A DNA stretch of 64,000 nucleotides from Clostridium sp. AM33-3 (GCF_003480315.1 NZ_QUIV01000010.1:1-64000), one strand, 5' to 3'; positions 35,701-40,164 are shown, numbered from the stretch's first letter. Notes: generated by a model not told the origin, from the letters alone. Numbers and translations are program-made.

Positions 35701-35945
35701 CCGCCCCCGCCGGATCCTCCTCCGCCCGAACTGTCACCGGCCTCAAAGCTTCCGCCGCCAGAATCTGCGCTGTCTCCGACCGCAGCATCCTGACTGCTTT
35801 CATAGCCGGAATCTACAGTGCCGCCGGCCGCATAAGAAACCGATGTCCCTGTAACTGCCATACACAGTCCCAGAACCGCGATCATTCCTTTTGCCCGTTT
35901 CATGGTCTTTCGGTACTCTAACATTGCCTTTTCCTGTATACCCAT
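14799..35945 (-). CDS. Giant secreted beta-helix repeat protein (about 7050 aa)
   Basis: One uninterrupted 7048-codon frame. Residues 1-39 are a signal peptide (basic stretch, then AVLGLCMAVTGTSVSYA). Residues 43-300 are Ser/Gly/Glu/Asn-rich. Two Ig- or Cna-B-like inserts lie near 818-905 and 978-1085. From about 400 to 5150 run several dozen degenerate units of about 70 residues of the type (T/A)xIGxxAxITAxGNVxVxA...GGxAGVGAxV, expected to form a beta-helix. A Lys/Trp-rich non-repeat segment is at about 5166-5250, a second repeat class (NGSIGT...ITAxAxxGSIYL) at about 5800-6750, RTX-like GNGSDTF and GGTGHDTF near 6800-6890, and three to four Trp/Gly cell-wall-binding repeats (TGWMYRGGKWWYF) at the end. 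There is no LPXTG. It resembles large filamentous adhesins such as Fusobacterium leukotoxin LktA in style; adhesin is an inference. ATG at 35945 has AAAGGA upstream. Confidence 0.8.
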   Translation of the reverse strand: MGIQEKAMLEYRKTMKRAKGMIAVLGLCMAVTGTSVSYAAGGTVDSGYESSQDAAVGDSADSGGGSFEAGDSSGGGGSGGGGASESGDSSSGGGNSEAGDISGGSEAGGNSSESRDSSSGESSSESSGSESGSSSESNSGNSESKDSSENDGESSGDGDNSENNSGNSEDGNDSETDSQKGSESGNQSGSGSETGNNSETGTGSENDKNSADKSNPGIGTGSENIQEPEQGSVSDGSVNSGADSEDKNRADAGNTQQDTGMFGEGQDSSIETSGTDTVGAGENPDGAEQTKAGQPETGAADAKSPESPETAVAEEKTAAGIPEEQKQEIAAQAAPKAAPAVQAANELEVEDANSTAIDVRSDEAIEISIGDNSKLTVIVKNGAATKKTAYTNANITSVKIASKTKISFRDPVNTKNKVLDLATAIMELIAKQIELKPSQNVTLKVKELKLTAQDTGSATAGDVFLNVVKKVYDSDTTYAGIKNMTIVASGDTDDKDKGSEITITATNKASSAADSTSAGQEADADTSDSGVWSSVNGKIEDIDGYLANVKNIETIIEIEDCSFTADTITLSSMNDLTMSTKSVGIGVAVNVANVSSAVLVKNSDFISTKNIEMTAKSVIKSDVNADAKAGNIAVGVSVIGGTTKVSIDSTRQNSISAGGDLILAAESNAAAATNALGKKTNSSQSGAFAGVSVINYDTLANIGGNVNVTKVENLKVSSTQHGVNGTTVKSVKSEEKNSSVKETALNTILGIINNSLENIQLTTRLKQKGSEMASDAKTKISSWFHKDEVEGKLSESLETASGEDSGVGSLFEEAEKEISNKIKLTFKDTTGKDVTGVTVKITPNEGTASAPRLWTLDKSNVYEGTEFANGSYTITIIVPSGYAVPADQVIEIASGKGYNGIVKLAKTSNTKNQLVGAIAVTIVNSTNEASITTTGTINAGGKVEVLANAVSNNTTVADASTIPSGLENDADDNEFRFAAVTEDGSTTLPVTATLTKVTQDGQTDTGNPYNQTFLDKDGLIKFTNGATQNEDQSINGNQQLTAGKYKLVFKLPGSFGFAPKDMTGIEVTDETKNGTTYKVYTMYITLTANNTNGVKGLKQLITMKANGDTSGKSGTNISAGVAIGVGVVNNRNEAYISNATINAQDLTVAAVTGGQSVQVEVDENGTTKTETRNYDNLSSVSTTAGFNSGNFGLGGAVSVNVVNDITNAYISKATINIERDLSITASSKSNAATKAGSDDSQKEFAKSTGVGTAIGVGVVSNTTTADLEETTVVNGTGNSNKFNSLTVKAESEGEITVEAIAGAAGGKAIVPVVVVNILNGTTRAKVAANSQPVALVGNLTVYAKSNKKKSTRASGKAAGSSVAVGGAVTVSAGKLHQYAYMNRKVTGAKDISVKAESGNSAETISIAGANGADAPSEDDSNSDSSDDSDPQSPDNLVNKALASGKKVGSGTDGISETESKTPQSAETTEGKVTAAAAVAVEVWNDETVASVKADTVSSGKLEVIALAHNNVTVKANASSTLSTNGVGVSVAILVGNLVNRAEISESHKTGYFLVRAGMPTDSSGKETANTIEVISISGAGASNVGVAGAAAINIFNTAYTANVNGNLTAQSSQESSVTAKVNQKITTKAGASADLEGAESGNSSSTGNSGSTGNSGSTGNGSNSGSSSGGSDKSVGVGASFGLTIADTTADAKVAGGNIKTAGNFAVKSVINSEMETYVEAGNDAYEDADGKSTSDKADRKYDSLDAAVSVSLVSSNANAEISSGTTVDTGGNLDIYAESVSKTETTAKGDAEAKNAAVGASVAVNLVAEKVSALLAGTASVDGNFTVHAIAKAQDLAKAYATASGVDLSRYEKKYNATIASILDGSAFKKNNNNSGKSNTSSDNKVNEKIDSKLNAEDKNKTSSDTSLSNKVLAAADVKTSEHSVDSGSTDTTGANAANAANAKKDAQSGKTGTTTNQENPVSVAAAVGVSIVSHDVSTRVSGTVKKAKTVTIKAENLDNFEMLATGAAVSKKNSIALGVAVVINNSKTVAQLTGNLGTSGTSVGEILIQAVTRHNMDDDYKTRLGAEAIAGAGSGGSGGFAVAGAVAVIVSNAETNASVGNGVIIYSNGNMTVEAIEQSKLAARAWGASLTDSRFNEQNGSGKTSGSNGNSDSKAGVGGAYAMIYVNNKTTAEIGDNAQITAKSLLVKAEKQQVSAKADDIGGNIKINGVIKTGSTQIKDGKVEINTTDDTQSSEDLKLSDLASVVKDLWNLLSNNNYYLEAVGGAASTENTKFTGAGSFTVLVINDYVAALVGKNVTLILTDGLTVKAASKVNAVTIAGSVAYGGSKSAGVGINTIIHNSKVNAGLGDGSTVTGANGGSWNGDVTISASGELDLTSILVAAAASSSKSGNGTQAAGEGVVNIFVNGNSVTAEIGKNATIKTKGNVKLTAASRLGYTGITGGIAASGGHGIGASVSVIVVNTNTLAQIGNGANITAGGNLTVSADSEETIVAVIVNGAAAGSNGVAAAVSPAVNVIRGSTVARAGTGTYNVNAMSVTANSKTVIVIVSGGAAISSGKSGVGGSVQVNVFLKKVLAEIADGTSSDYAAIIAPGGLTVSADATEKNYIFVIGLGGGKSASVSGSIGVIVISNDVMAKIGDYTQIGNANSRGNVTVSAKDSMINVVLAGGFAGSASGAAVGLSNADVIADGKTQALIGDHATIYGNNVAVTAASDKKFINIVISGGVSAGGTTVTGSAAVVVVGDTVKSVVGKNSVINANGDVQIIALGSTDIIDIVGSLGLSTSGAAVGASIDTIVYRGLIYAGVGKGTKITTSNSGNVIVSAKSDDTLVDLVIGAAGGSSAAVNGSVAVIVAKQNVFALIGTPDSNNENADASETVISADGSIQVTAEAEQTILSGAGSAAISAGSAGVGAGVIVITDTHRTWAEAGIGAALDALGKNSVSGNFGKLTITTDSTSGNVVSRRGKHNQMTINGIIIGAFNTTNIHAIAVTGAGGSSAGVGIATVTVVEKAKAQAVINANARINQGSRQGAHQQSGVHVIASNDTVESVSGGAASGGGTAGVSGAVVVYTGIKETTARIGDGVQIFAENAIVVLAHSDNQIYANVIGAAAGGTAGVGATVSVIVLQDTTTASVGGTLKAGTITIQAESNQYLQLSATSIQGGGTAAAGASVGTIVFKGKTLAEVRPGATLIAASGDILICAVSKETIDMTVIGAGAGGTAAVNGSFAVLVMNVTTQAIVGNGCTLKAENGTITVKAEDATSLNLKTGNVTVGGTAAIGAAIEVAIYRNTVTAMIGNNCTVLAKAILVQAASDRGITAKAVMAGAGGTASVNGSILVLSIGAATTDSDANKANTNGGGNSSDKASDEASKRGQAAVNHGYGQTVGAGDQNNQYVDEANSIITGLKEENKSLISGYFTSASVDDKTYAGIGDGGSTTATDGDVTVEATEKTKLDAIAGAAGGSGTASVGISMNLAIINGTAEARLGGTVRADKGNVKVHAQNILEIPNFISSGGGAAGSASVAGTITVIKAGEQAAAYIAPNANVYADGNVIVLAESAQDIRVINGSVSGGGAAGIGVATNVIIFSNKTHAYVGNGAIVTANANRGKVQFVDGTATSDVNKNYKNLNDKDTTIDYVSSKSNESAQSGVLVGAKSSQKIRSWVVSGAASGAVSVVGSVNVLVFGSETKAWIGKNAKVTTKNNGDILVIAVDTTSIQDVAGNIAASGTVSAGISNDTITFRKVTSAYVDEGAVLTSGRNIIIKAISDEAYVVVVVSAGAAAGATPTGAVNGAVSTIIIKNGTTAEVKANTAATVLTANGSIAIWAEDNQNLYVIAGSANTAISATGVSVSGAAGVAVVKASNTVQALVGKLAQLDAYGTTGITFYTGELDGNDGDRKRNRKKATQYGVLIGAFNTNNLMAITASGSAGTGAAGSIASTTVVSDTVVRAKVEQGAQINQKVKANREQKTSASSVKVIAMDSTEADTAAGGAAVGIAGATGTIVVTYLKKTVEAILNGMVYAPGGVDVLAVSDNNVFLLTTSLAGGLAGGAGSASVLYTENTVTSQLGGTIEAGTAAVNVKAINWQYITSGAASVSGGAVAVGGAGASIIFKSHTKAEVLDDTSIQAGSLNVNAQSKETITGVVAAATGGSTAVGGSLILIIANADTTARIGNNVTINLSGDLTVQAEDIVTIDMTAGTVSGGGTAVGGAAAVLIFKNTVLAEIGTNGSITAVNLNLTANSKRDITSYVVAGSAGVGAVSGSVLVILVGSKQSDDAKTAMKRDDTNNVSSNSQSSINEALNNANGLTDESLKLDITGYFTGETANATTARIGSGTVITLTGNANIKAAETTAVTAYAGSVSGGALAAGGAVAIAILNGTVQVEINGTINASGTVTINAENQITSNAFKAAAGSAGVIGLGAAVAYMDVTGTTKVLIGSTGSLNGKSGVHVSARLIINANPTADGYAGGWASAGMAAARLKVTGTTIVEVLSGSSLASINGNVKLNANQNITSTATTTAAGVGYGATGSVTLALVEVGNTTKVASGANVTASKGTYDILAHSILTATANAYGLSAAVGGSVQAAIARLTVKPVVLAAVTGGKIQAKNIRVRALFNVNDDESYSKAGNLESNAYAGAASGLVSGSGASSEIIVDGSATAEVTNATLTLTEDALVLSKANGSLTGNGAGLAAAGGAAVGGVTVKIENTFKTIAQITGTTIINARNVSVLADYSGTVKGTAKGTAGGLLAAGTAQNLEITEDITTTAEIANSTITANGAASAIAQDEHDVNGNASGHSAAGFAAGGLTKITTKITNKTTARVTGSTITAQNILIQAAASINKDTTATASSGAFGGSANDVSDDTTVNNQTYAEVGSGSKLTAIDADQDGDAIVIIAASNNSYKGYATAIAGAIIAKGVAKAIQNVTDDVRVKIYPSAILANKGNIKIYASAKDITSNLTAYGGAGGVAAGTNVKAEATTTANAVAEFLNGISGSHASVNAQSGDVFIGTSTNTEAKVYSRIKFTVDGLSHISTDVVNRMTINSLINLGSYTELSAAKKLDIQAVIGRIYAYASAYSETGSIINTQSKPNATVNVTANAKVTGTNVRLHAGQTLTLYAISTNDIYTNAYSYGYTAGGTGSVISTATNNTKVYGNVEIYGSDSSMNAKDIAIGAAAKSESEVSYTKKAEYKAETVTEFIKQTVTRTKNVIEKVSEKICKKLPWPLNKIVKWITKTIVKVITWVEEIVVEKILQSATDKKENGEYKSENNVILNGNIYYGSNADVNIVIDENGNIANSDVTYEKNDDNVIIKSFSSKANGSLKIESLYGKVSGTVKIHSNNVITRLNITNNSAKNLILKNIDLLAEYDADSCAYTILCSDYSKFVMDDVVDNTNQPEVTITTNTGKNVTFDGWFSYYTAVLNVLFNGQRGSVYFGDNAKLDVAKLNIQNAENVGTDGRPLHVNLFVTGNDDNSLKRPELIVDAAGNVYLQVGLKRYIEVQGTTTAEAEKAANAAAAKIRNVDKALIQSVNCRNVRLIMALPKLLVGVLVEDPVTGKQTYTTTESVNTALNIVSASTRAVQEISQTLYEKTELDANGEWKTRYYTDSACTTEYQEADGKHVEERYDTTGFEYYLVTTDRDGNVNYQKLDRSAEYLTDEAGNFTGEVKVVINGQAQIMTLGSDDAIRYLKTLADGTYTDQLSKTFWLVDDEVTLIYKSAEGSADAGEYDQIRYNKDTKKYEVVKSETVIKEYDYITYDETKNQYVGVTVKSVEKTQDITDMTQGKTVEYEYDSLGTYDLGSINARNDAEIRGLGNADVDVNLTETITAGDDLTLVAGTVTRQGNQSVDLSAAGMSVQITKNFGTSADPIRVSVGTKGFNTAANSTGAIYLEAKNRELAIGSITSDGVVEISTDKAVKALDSDINIKADALRILKSSAVGTADQNLRTNISGNMEIISMGDIYVTQQGTAYVKNITSSRNNGTVSLTAGSIANEADGTTAAITASSILLHATTGSIGNTDKVMNVEAGNSTLSAVSDRSSIYLTDLTGNVNLGQLKAAGNIVFKTAGSIIGKNTAATVIAADADLTSTNGSIGTAESPLKTQVTSITAAAENGSIYLDNTGESGILSIGRVKAGSDIQITANGMTGTEDGDQADVTGENLKLTAVDGSIGTADRTLKVQGTTLDGDAAESIWLKVLDDMTVNHLTAQKGIELEALKNVTVKQLTAPEHILVKAAGKVIAGSIGNDDVHATTKKLDMIAEQIAEDTSYLKVKGYGSEAELELQVKTMTGVYIQDNSKILKLKKVSSDSSDVKIKTVGAMENGLEDTDTEANVTARNIVLEADTVGTDEKALTTNLIVDKSPDPAQNALIVKANGSINLHDIGTEGILPIAELSSANGGIFLRMDRSTAIESIKAENGSITSHVQGDYTVNHMTAGKQVNIYATGTITGNVNGTFTIGHVEAGTEDDRNDITFTVTGGDLLNGLAEEEEDQTNFRGSNITLTAKADDSGNIGNIGSSEHWITTETEGVLNAEADRQIWLKDSRAEGMLKLGSLKAADRITLTAAGDIVNGIPDQENSVNVSAEEISLRADGNIGAKDNVLLTKARNAALTAENIYLKNQGSLNLSKAEATADMELEVSGNLTSAGTTVKADHLVVKADNADLKTRVNEMTGVVSGNLALDNEGNLSVKNRLQAGDTVEIRTDGGTLDISGSLEAKNTKLSGADQVNVRVTDQIGNLDVATSESETSDISLDMESSSEKQQFTLATPGSVKLTTTMEDEQIDLFGNRVKIAGGANSALLQFSRIPGSLFVLVPGGNNRINVVTTMAETIIRTGNGSDTFILGGAVDDEEDMEYTFDYSGKNGGEAQSGMMGAGNQHKLDISTEGGENTWHLWMSGAPFYLEGGTGHDTFIRYTFTITDKDGNTKIFATPHYNISSKGGNITKIGFPSYGGNRRPVVSGTQGTWILTEAGTWQFAKQTGGYQTGWMYRGGKWWYFNEEGIMQTGWILSGGRWYYLLPGEGSMLTGWQQIDGVWYYFAPYDHVQYPAGSMFCQEQTPDGYSVDENGRWIA

Positions 35946-36019
35946 AGATTCGCCATTCCTTTCTAAATGTAACTGACTCATCCTTGTTTACTATATGTAT
36001 CCGTAGTTTTTATGTTTTC

Positions 36020-36033
36020 TGACTTTTTTGTCA
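36020..36033. promoter_or_regulatory. Palindrome TGAC-N6-GTCA in the leader of the giant gene
   Basis: A perfect dyad about 25-37 bases downstream of the predicted transcription start. It could be a protein-binding site or a weak hairpin. Confidence 0.3.
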
Positions 36034-36063
36034 TTTTTAAAAAAAATACAGTTTTCTACTTTG

Positions 36064-36092
36064 ATTATACAGAAATAGACTTCTTCATTCAA
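36064..36092 (-). promoter_or_regulatory. Promoter of the giant surface-protein gene
   Basis: TTGAAT, 17 bases, TATAAT on the minus strand gives a leader of roughly 110 bases. Immediately upstream, GCATGAA is repeated directly (36101-36107 and 36110-36116, plus strand), a possible activator site. Confidence 0.7.
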
Positions 36093-36149
36093 TGCTTTCT
36101 GCATGAAAGGCATGAATATTGACATCGAAAACTTATTTTTGAAATTTTC

Positions 36150-36959
36150 CTACTGCAGCCGCTCTAACAGCATTTCTCTGGTTTCCCGGTACTTCTTCAC
36201 CGGAATTGGAATCCGCGTCCCGTCGATCAGTACCACCTCATATTTCTGGATCTGGGAAATGCACTCCGCGTTGATAATATAGCTCCGGTGCACTGCCGCA
36301 AACCTCTCATCTGCTTTCTCCTGAAACTCTGTTAATGTCATACGCACTGGTATTTTCGCTCCGGAAAGAAAAGCAATGATGCTTATGCGTCCGCCTGCCT
36401 CCACATAAAGAATCTCAGATAAAAGAAAGATGTGTTCCCGGTCCTCCAGATCTGCAGCCATCAGCTTGGTTTTATCTGTCAGTGTACTAAACCGGCGCAT
36501 TAGATATTTATGCGCCATTCTGCCCATGGTGCTGGGAAACATCTCATCTCCCACTGTTTTCAGTTCGCCCAGCGGATTGGAAATATGCATATGACAGATT
36601 TTCAGTTTCCCATCTCTCTGCTCCCAGACAAACGTGCAGCGTTGCTGCACCTGAAGGAAAAATTCCACACGCTCATCAGTCGTGACCAGATAACGCCCTG
36701 CCACCGTACAGACATTTCCACTGTTTTGCACTACAAAAAAATCCTGTTCCATTAAATGGCATGGTTTTAAATCCCGCATAGTACCCCGCAGATCTTCCGC
36801 AGTCGCTTCCCTCCCGACAATAAACTGCTTCTGCAGTGTCCCGGTCCATAATACATCCTCATCACAGTAAGACAGTACCAGTTCCGGATTCAGCTGCCAA
36901 TACTGCATCAGGCACTCCCGCGTCAGTTCCAGTGCCTCCTGCGCCACCTTTTTTTGCAT
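36150..36959 (-). CDS. LytTR-family regulator with N-terminal SnoaL/NTF2-like domain
   Basis: A 269-residue one-component regulator. Residues 1-135 read as an NTF2/SnoaL-like alpha+beta domain (paired LELTRECLMQYWQLNPE helix, WEQRDGKLKICHMHIS strands). Residues 165-269 match LytTR DNA-binding domains: IFLLSEILYVEAGGR, FAAVHRSYIINAECI, and the basic end IPIPVKKYRETREML. There is no receiver domain or Asp phosphorylation site. Of two close ATGs, 36959 is preferred because AGGAG is 8 bases upstream; 36965 would be only 2 bases away. It is next to and co-oriented with the giant surface-protein gene, with a separate strong promoter for each, so it is a good candidate for its regulator. Confidence 0.78.
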   Translation of the reverse strand: MQKKVAQEALELTRECLMQYWQLNPELVLSYCDEDVLWTGTLQKQFIVGREATAEDLRGTMRDLKPCHLMEQDFFVVQNSGNVCTVAGRYLVTTDERVEFFLQVQQRCTFVWEQRDGKLKICHMHISNPLGELKTVGDEMFPSTMGRMAHKYLMRRFSTLTDKTKLMAADLEDREHIFLLSEILYVEAGGRISIIAFLSGAKIPVRMTLTEFQEKADERFAAVHRSYIINAECISQIQKYEVVLIDGTRIPIPVKKYRETREMLLERLQ

Positions 36960-37005
36960 AAGCATTTCTCCTCTCTGTCCTAAAAATCCGCTGTTATTGT
37001 CATAA

Positions 37006-37035
37006 ATTATAGCATTTTGCCGGCTCTAATGTCAA
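37006..37035 (-). promoter_or_regulatory. Promoter of the LytTR regulator gene
   Basis: TTGACA, 18 bases, TATAAT with an extended TGC before the -10, on the minus strand, about 45 bases upstream of the start. Near-perfect sigma-A consensus. Confidence 0.8.
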
Positions 37036-37138
37036 AGTTTTGCTATTTTTATTGAGTTTTTAGATTACTTATGATACTCTGAGGTTATTAATCCATAATT
37101 TTAACCCTTATGAACCTGCATAAGAGAAAGGGGCATTT

Positions 37139-38200
37139 ATGAAACATCATTCTACAGGCCGCCGCGGTCTTTTCTTTAAAATCAACGCACGAAAAAAGGG
37201 GATTGCCTTGATTCTCATTGTATCTCTGGCGCTCCCCTACGTGTCCACTGCATTTCTGGAACAGTATGAACAGCACCGGTCACATCAGGCAGCCGAACAG
37301 CTTCAGGAAAAGCTGCAGCTGTCACTGGACAAGCAAAATGCTGCCCTGGATCATTTTTCTGAACTTGTGACCCAGAGCAATTATGATGAAGCACTTGATG
37401 AAATCAATCATCTGCTTGCACTGGACAGCGCTAATCCCCAGTATTACCTGAAACGAGCCGGACTTTATGTCCTGTTAAACCGGTCCGATGAAGCCATGGC
37501 CGATCTGGAAACCACTATCCGCCTGGCCCCGGATCTCTACGATGCAAGACAGCTCCGGGCACAGCTTCTGGAGGAAAACGGCAAATACGCCGAAGCCCGT
37601 ACCGACTACGAAACCATGTACCAAATTGATCCATCCCAGACGGATGTACTGATGTACATCGCAGACTGTTACCAGCAGCAGATGGACTACGAAAATGCCA
37701 TCACCGCTTACAACAATGCGGAAAAAGCACTCCCGGAATATGCCGATGCAATTGCCTATGCCCGCGGTGTCTGCCGTTATTCCCTTGAAGATTTTGAGGG
37801 TGCTCTTGCCGATTTTCAGAAATATGCCGTCGCAAAGCCAGAGGACGGAGAACTGAATTTCCTCATTGGCTCTTCCTACATGAACCTGGAACAGGAAGAA
37901 GCCGCGGAAAGCTATCTCCGAAAAGCCTATGAACAGGGTGCTTACCTGGCTGAATGCAATTTCTACCTTGGTTCCATCAGCATGAACCGGGAAGACTATA
38001 AAACGGCTATTCCGTATTTCACTGCCGCAATCGAGGGAAACTGCTTTGCGGATTTTGCCTTCTACAACCGAGGAGTCTGCTATCTTCATACAGATGAAGC
38101 CAGTCTGGCCAAAGCTGATTTTGAGTATGTGATGGAACATTCCACGGATTCTCAGCTCATGTCCGATACCAAAGATATCCTGGACCAGCTCAGCCGATAA
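37139..38200 (+). CDS. Membrane-anchored tetratricopeptide-repeat protein
   Basis: A 353-residue protein. After a basic N-terminus there is one hydrophobic segment (about residues 21-40, GIALILIVSLALPYVSTAF), likely a signal anchor that places the rest outside. From residue 70 to the end run about eight TPR-type helix pairs (for example NYDEALDEINHLLALDSANPQ, DYKTAIPYFTAAIEGN), with typical Ala, Gly and Tyr positions. TPRs bind protein partners. The start at 37139 has AAAGGGG upstream. It is divergent from the LytTR gene and followed by efp with its own promoter. Role unknown. Confidence 0.8.
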   Translation: MKHHSTGRRGLFFKINARKKGIALILIVSLALPYVSTAFLEQYEQHRSHQAAEQLQEKLQLSLDKQNAALDHFSELVTQSNYDEALDEINHLLALDSANPQYYLKRAGLYVLLNRSDEAMADLETTIRLAPDLYDARQLRAQLLEENGKYAEARTDYETMYQIDPSQTDVLMYIADCYQQQMDYENAITAYNNAEKALPEYADAIAYARGVCRYSLEDFEGALADFQKYAVAKPEDGELNFLIGSSYMNLEQEEAAESYLRKAYEQGAYLAECNFYLGSISMNREDYKTAIPYFTAAIEGNCFADFAFYNRGVCYLHTDEASLAKADFEYVMEHSTDSQLMSDTKDILDQLSR

Positions 38201-38295
38201 CCCGCGGCAGGACCAAACATCAGTCCGGATGCAGCAAAAATACCGCAAAAGCCCCTGCTAATCGCGGCAAAACACGGCAAAACACGAAAAAACAG

Positions 38296-38324
38296 TTGAA
38301 AAACAGCGGTTTTTAGTATAGAAT
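38296..38324 (+). promoter_or_regulatory. Promoter of efp
   Basis: TTGAAA, 17 bases, TAGAAT, ending 45 bases before the efp start. An overlapping TATAGA at 15-base spacing is the alternative -10. Confidence 0.6.
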
Positions 38325-38369
38325 ATAGTAGATTAATCGCGAGTACGCAAATTCAAGGAGGAATATCAC

Positions 38370-38927
38370 ATGATTTCAGCAGGTGATTTTAGAAACGGCA
38401 TTACCCTGGAAATCGAGGGTAACGTATACCAGATCGTAGAGTTCCAGCATGTAAAACCGGGTAAGGGTGCTGCTTTCGTAAGAACCAAAATCAAAAATGT
38501 TATGACCGGTTCCGTAGTAGAGAGAACCTTCCGTCCGACTGAGAAGTTCCCGTCTGCAAGAATCGACCGTGTTGATATGCAGTATCTGTATGAAGATGGC
38601 GATCTGTACAACTTCATGAACATGGATAACTACGAGCAGATGGCTCTCGCAGCAGACGTGATCGGTGATGCATTAAAGTTCGTTAAGGAGAATGAGATTG
38701 TTAAGATCTGCTCTTACAATGGTAAGGTATTCTCCGTAGAGCCGCCGTTATTCGTAGAGCTTGAGATCACCAACACCGAGCCGGGCTTCAAGGGTGATAC
38801 CGCACAGGGCGCTACCAAGCCGGCAACCGTTGAGACTGGCGCAACCGTATACGTTCCGCTGTTCGTTGACAACGGTGATAAGATCAAGATCGACACCCGT
38901 ACCGGTGAGTATCTGTCCAGAGTTTAA
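38370..38927 (+). CDS. efp: Translation elongation factor P
   Basis: 185-residue factor that rescues ribosomes stalled at polyproline. The KOW-like N-domain begins [15 protein letters not shown]. The loop [10 protein letters not shown] carries the conserved tip Lys at residue 32, the site modified in some bacteria. The C-terminal OB domain ends with [13 protein letters not shown]. The full length is typical. AAGGAGG lies upstream of ATG. It has its own promoter and a terminator on both sides of the convergent yqeG gene. Confidence 0.97.
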   Translation: MISAGDFRNGITLEIEGNVYQIVEFQHVKPGKGAAFVRTKIKNVMTGSVVERTFRPTEKFPSARIDRVDMQYLYEDGDLYNFMNMDNYEQMALAADVIGDALKFVKENEIVKICSYNGKVFSVEPPLFVELEITNTEPGFKGDTAQGATKPATVETGATVYVPLFVDNGDKIKIDTRTGEYLSRV

Positions 38928-38965
38928 TACTCCGCACAGTTTTTGATCTGAACTGATTGAATGCA

Positions 38966-39004
38966 AAAGAGGCAATTCCATTTTCAGGAACTGCCTCTTT
39001 TTTA
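38966..39004. terminator. Bidirectional terminator between efp and yqeG
   Basis: AAGAGGCA (38968-38975) pairs with TGCCTCTT (38993-39000), with further ATTCC/GGAA pairing inside. T-runs flank it on both strands, so it can serve efp (plus) and yqeG (minus). Confidence 0.85.
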
Positions 39005-39007
39005 TTG

Positions 39008-39517
39008 TTATGATTTGTTTTGCATTTCACGCTTATAGAAGTGCAGCACCACTGCCTCCAGATAGCGCTTCAGCACGATCTGGATTTCTTCTTTGGGGTT
39101 GATGGGTTTTACCAGGATTCCGTAGATTCCGGCGCGGTTTGCACCGTACACATCGGTAAAAAGCTGGTCACCCACAAACAGTACCTCCTCTTTGCAAAGC
39201 CCCATCTCCTCTACCGCACGATTATAATTCTTCACCCCCGGTTTTCCAGCCTTGTAAATATAAGGAGAATGCACCTGCTCCGCGAAGGATTTCACCCGCG
39301 GCTCCTTATTGTTGGACAGTAGGAGCGTCTGAAATCCCAATCCATGAAGACGCCGGAACAGGAGCAGTGCCCGCTCATCCGCCGGAGCTCCGTGAGGCAC
39401 CAGGGTATTATCGATGTCAAAAATGACCCCCTTTTTCCCCTTCTCTTTCCAATCTTCCCAGTTTATTTCGTAGGTACTGTCCACCCACTCTTTCGGATAA
39501 AATGGTTCTAATATCAC
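39008..39517 (-). CDS. yqeG: YqeG-family HAD phosphatase
   Basis: 169-residue HAD-superfamily (IIIA) protein. Motif I is GVIFDIDNTLVPHG near residue 30, motif II TLLLSNN, the Lys of motif III in KAGKPG, and motif IV VGDQLFTDV. Family members are predicted phosphatases; the substrate is not established. The start is GTG at 39517 with AGGA 8 bases upstream, 15 bases after the nrdR stop, so the two are one unit. Confidence 0.88.
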   Translation of the reverse strand: MILEPFYPKEWVDSTYEINWEDWKEKGKKGVIFDIDNTLVPHGAPADERALLLFRRLHGLGFQTLLLSNNKEPRVKSFAEQVHSPYIYKAGKPGVKNYNRAVEEMGLCKEEVLFVGDQLFTDVYGANRAGIYGILVKPINPKEEIQIVLKRYLEAVVLHFYKREMQNKS

Positions 39518-39532
39518 GTCTGTATTCCTGTC

Positions 39533-39994
39533 CTACTTTCGCTTATTTTCCAGAAGCTTTCCCAGCTCCTCCATAAAGGTATTCACGTCTTTGAACTCCC
39601 GGTAAACAGAAGCAAAACGCACATAGGCAACTTCGTCCAGCTGTTTTAACTTCTGCATGACCAGTTCGCCGATGGCAGAAGTTTCCACCTCCCGATCCTC
39701 CATGGTAAAGATCTCGTTCTCAATTTCATCGATCATCTGATTGATCTGCTGGATGGAAACCGGACGTTTATGGCAGGAATGAACCACGCCCGACTCGATT
39801 TTAGAACGGTCATACGGTTCTCTTGTCTGGTCTTTTTTGATGACCATAAGCGGCATGGTTTCCAGTTTCTCATATGTGGTAAAGCGCTTTCCGCAGACTA
39901 CGCACTGACGGCGACGGCGGATGGAACTGTTGTCCTCAGCCGGTCTGGAATCAATGACCTTGGTATCTGCTGCACTGCAAAATGGACATTTCAA
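39533..39994 (-). CDS. nrdR: Transcriptional repressor NrdR
   Basis: 153-residue repressor of ribonucleotide reductase genes. The zinc ribbon uses C3, C6, C31 and C34 (MKCPFC and CVVC). An ATP-cone domain follows (VIKKDQTREPYDRSKI ... AYVRFASVYREF), which senses ATP/dATP. The start codon is TTG at 39994, with GGAGG 8 bases upstream; it places the MKCPFC start where the family has it. It likely shares a transcript with yqeG. Confidence 0.95.
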   Translation of the reverse strand: MKCPFCSAADTKVIDSRPAEDNSSIRRRRQCVVCGKRFTTYEKLETMPLMVIKKDQTREPYDRSKIESGVVHSCHKRPVSIQQINQMIDEIENEIFTMEDREVETSAIGELVMQKLKQLDEVAYVRFASVYREFKDVNTFMEELGKLLENKRK

Positions 39995-40024
39995 ATTTTT
40001 TTCCTCCTGTGTACCTTTGCTTTT

Positions 40025-40053
40025 ATTTTACTCTATCTGTCCCACAGGCGCAA
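40025..40053 (-). promoter_or_regulatory. Probable promoter of nrdR-yqeG
   Basis: TTGCGC, 17 bases, TAAAAT on the minus strand about 30 bases before the nrdR start. I did not find two clear NrdR boxes around it. Confidence 0.5.
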
Positions 40054-40164
40054 GCGGTTTTAAATTTCACGAAAACGGATTCCCATTTGATGCCATCTGT
40101 CTCTTTTAGGATAGCTCCCCGGTTCTTTTTTGTAAAACAAAATATTATGCTCTTTCCCACACGT

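Noticed and set aside
16863..35854. Many long open frames on the plus strand opposite the giant gene
   Set aside because: They are mirror frames of a repetitive, Ala/Gly/Val/Thr-rich gene, have no consistent Shine-Dalgarno sites, and give low-complexity proteins with no recognisable domains.
14799..35945. CRISPR or tandem-repeat array
   Set aside because: The repeats are degenerate, in frame and protein-coding, without identical short repeats or unique spacers.
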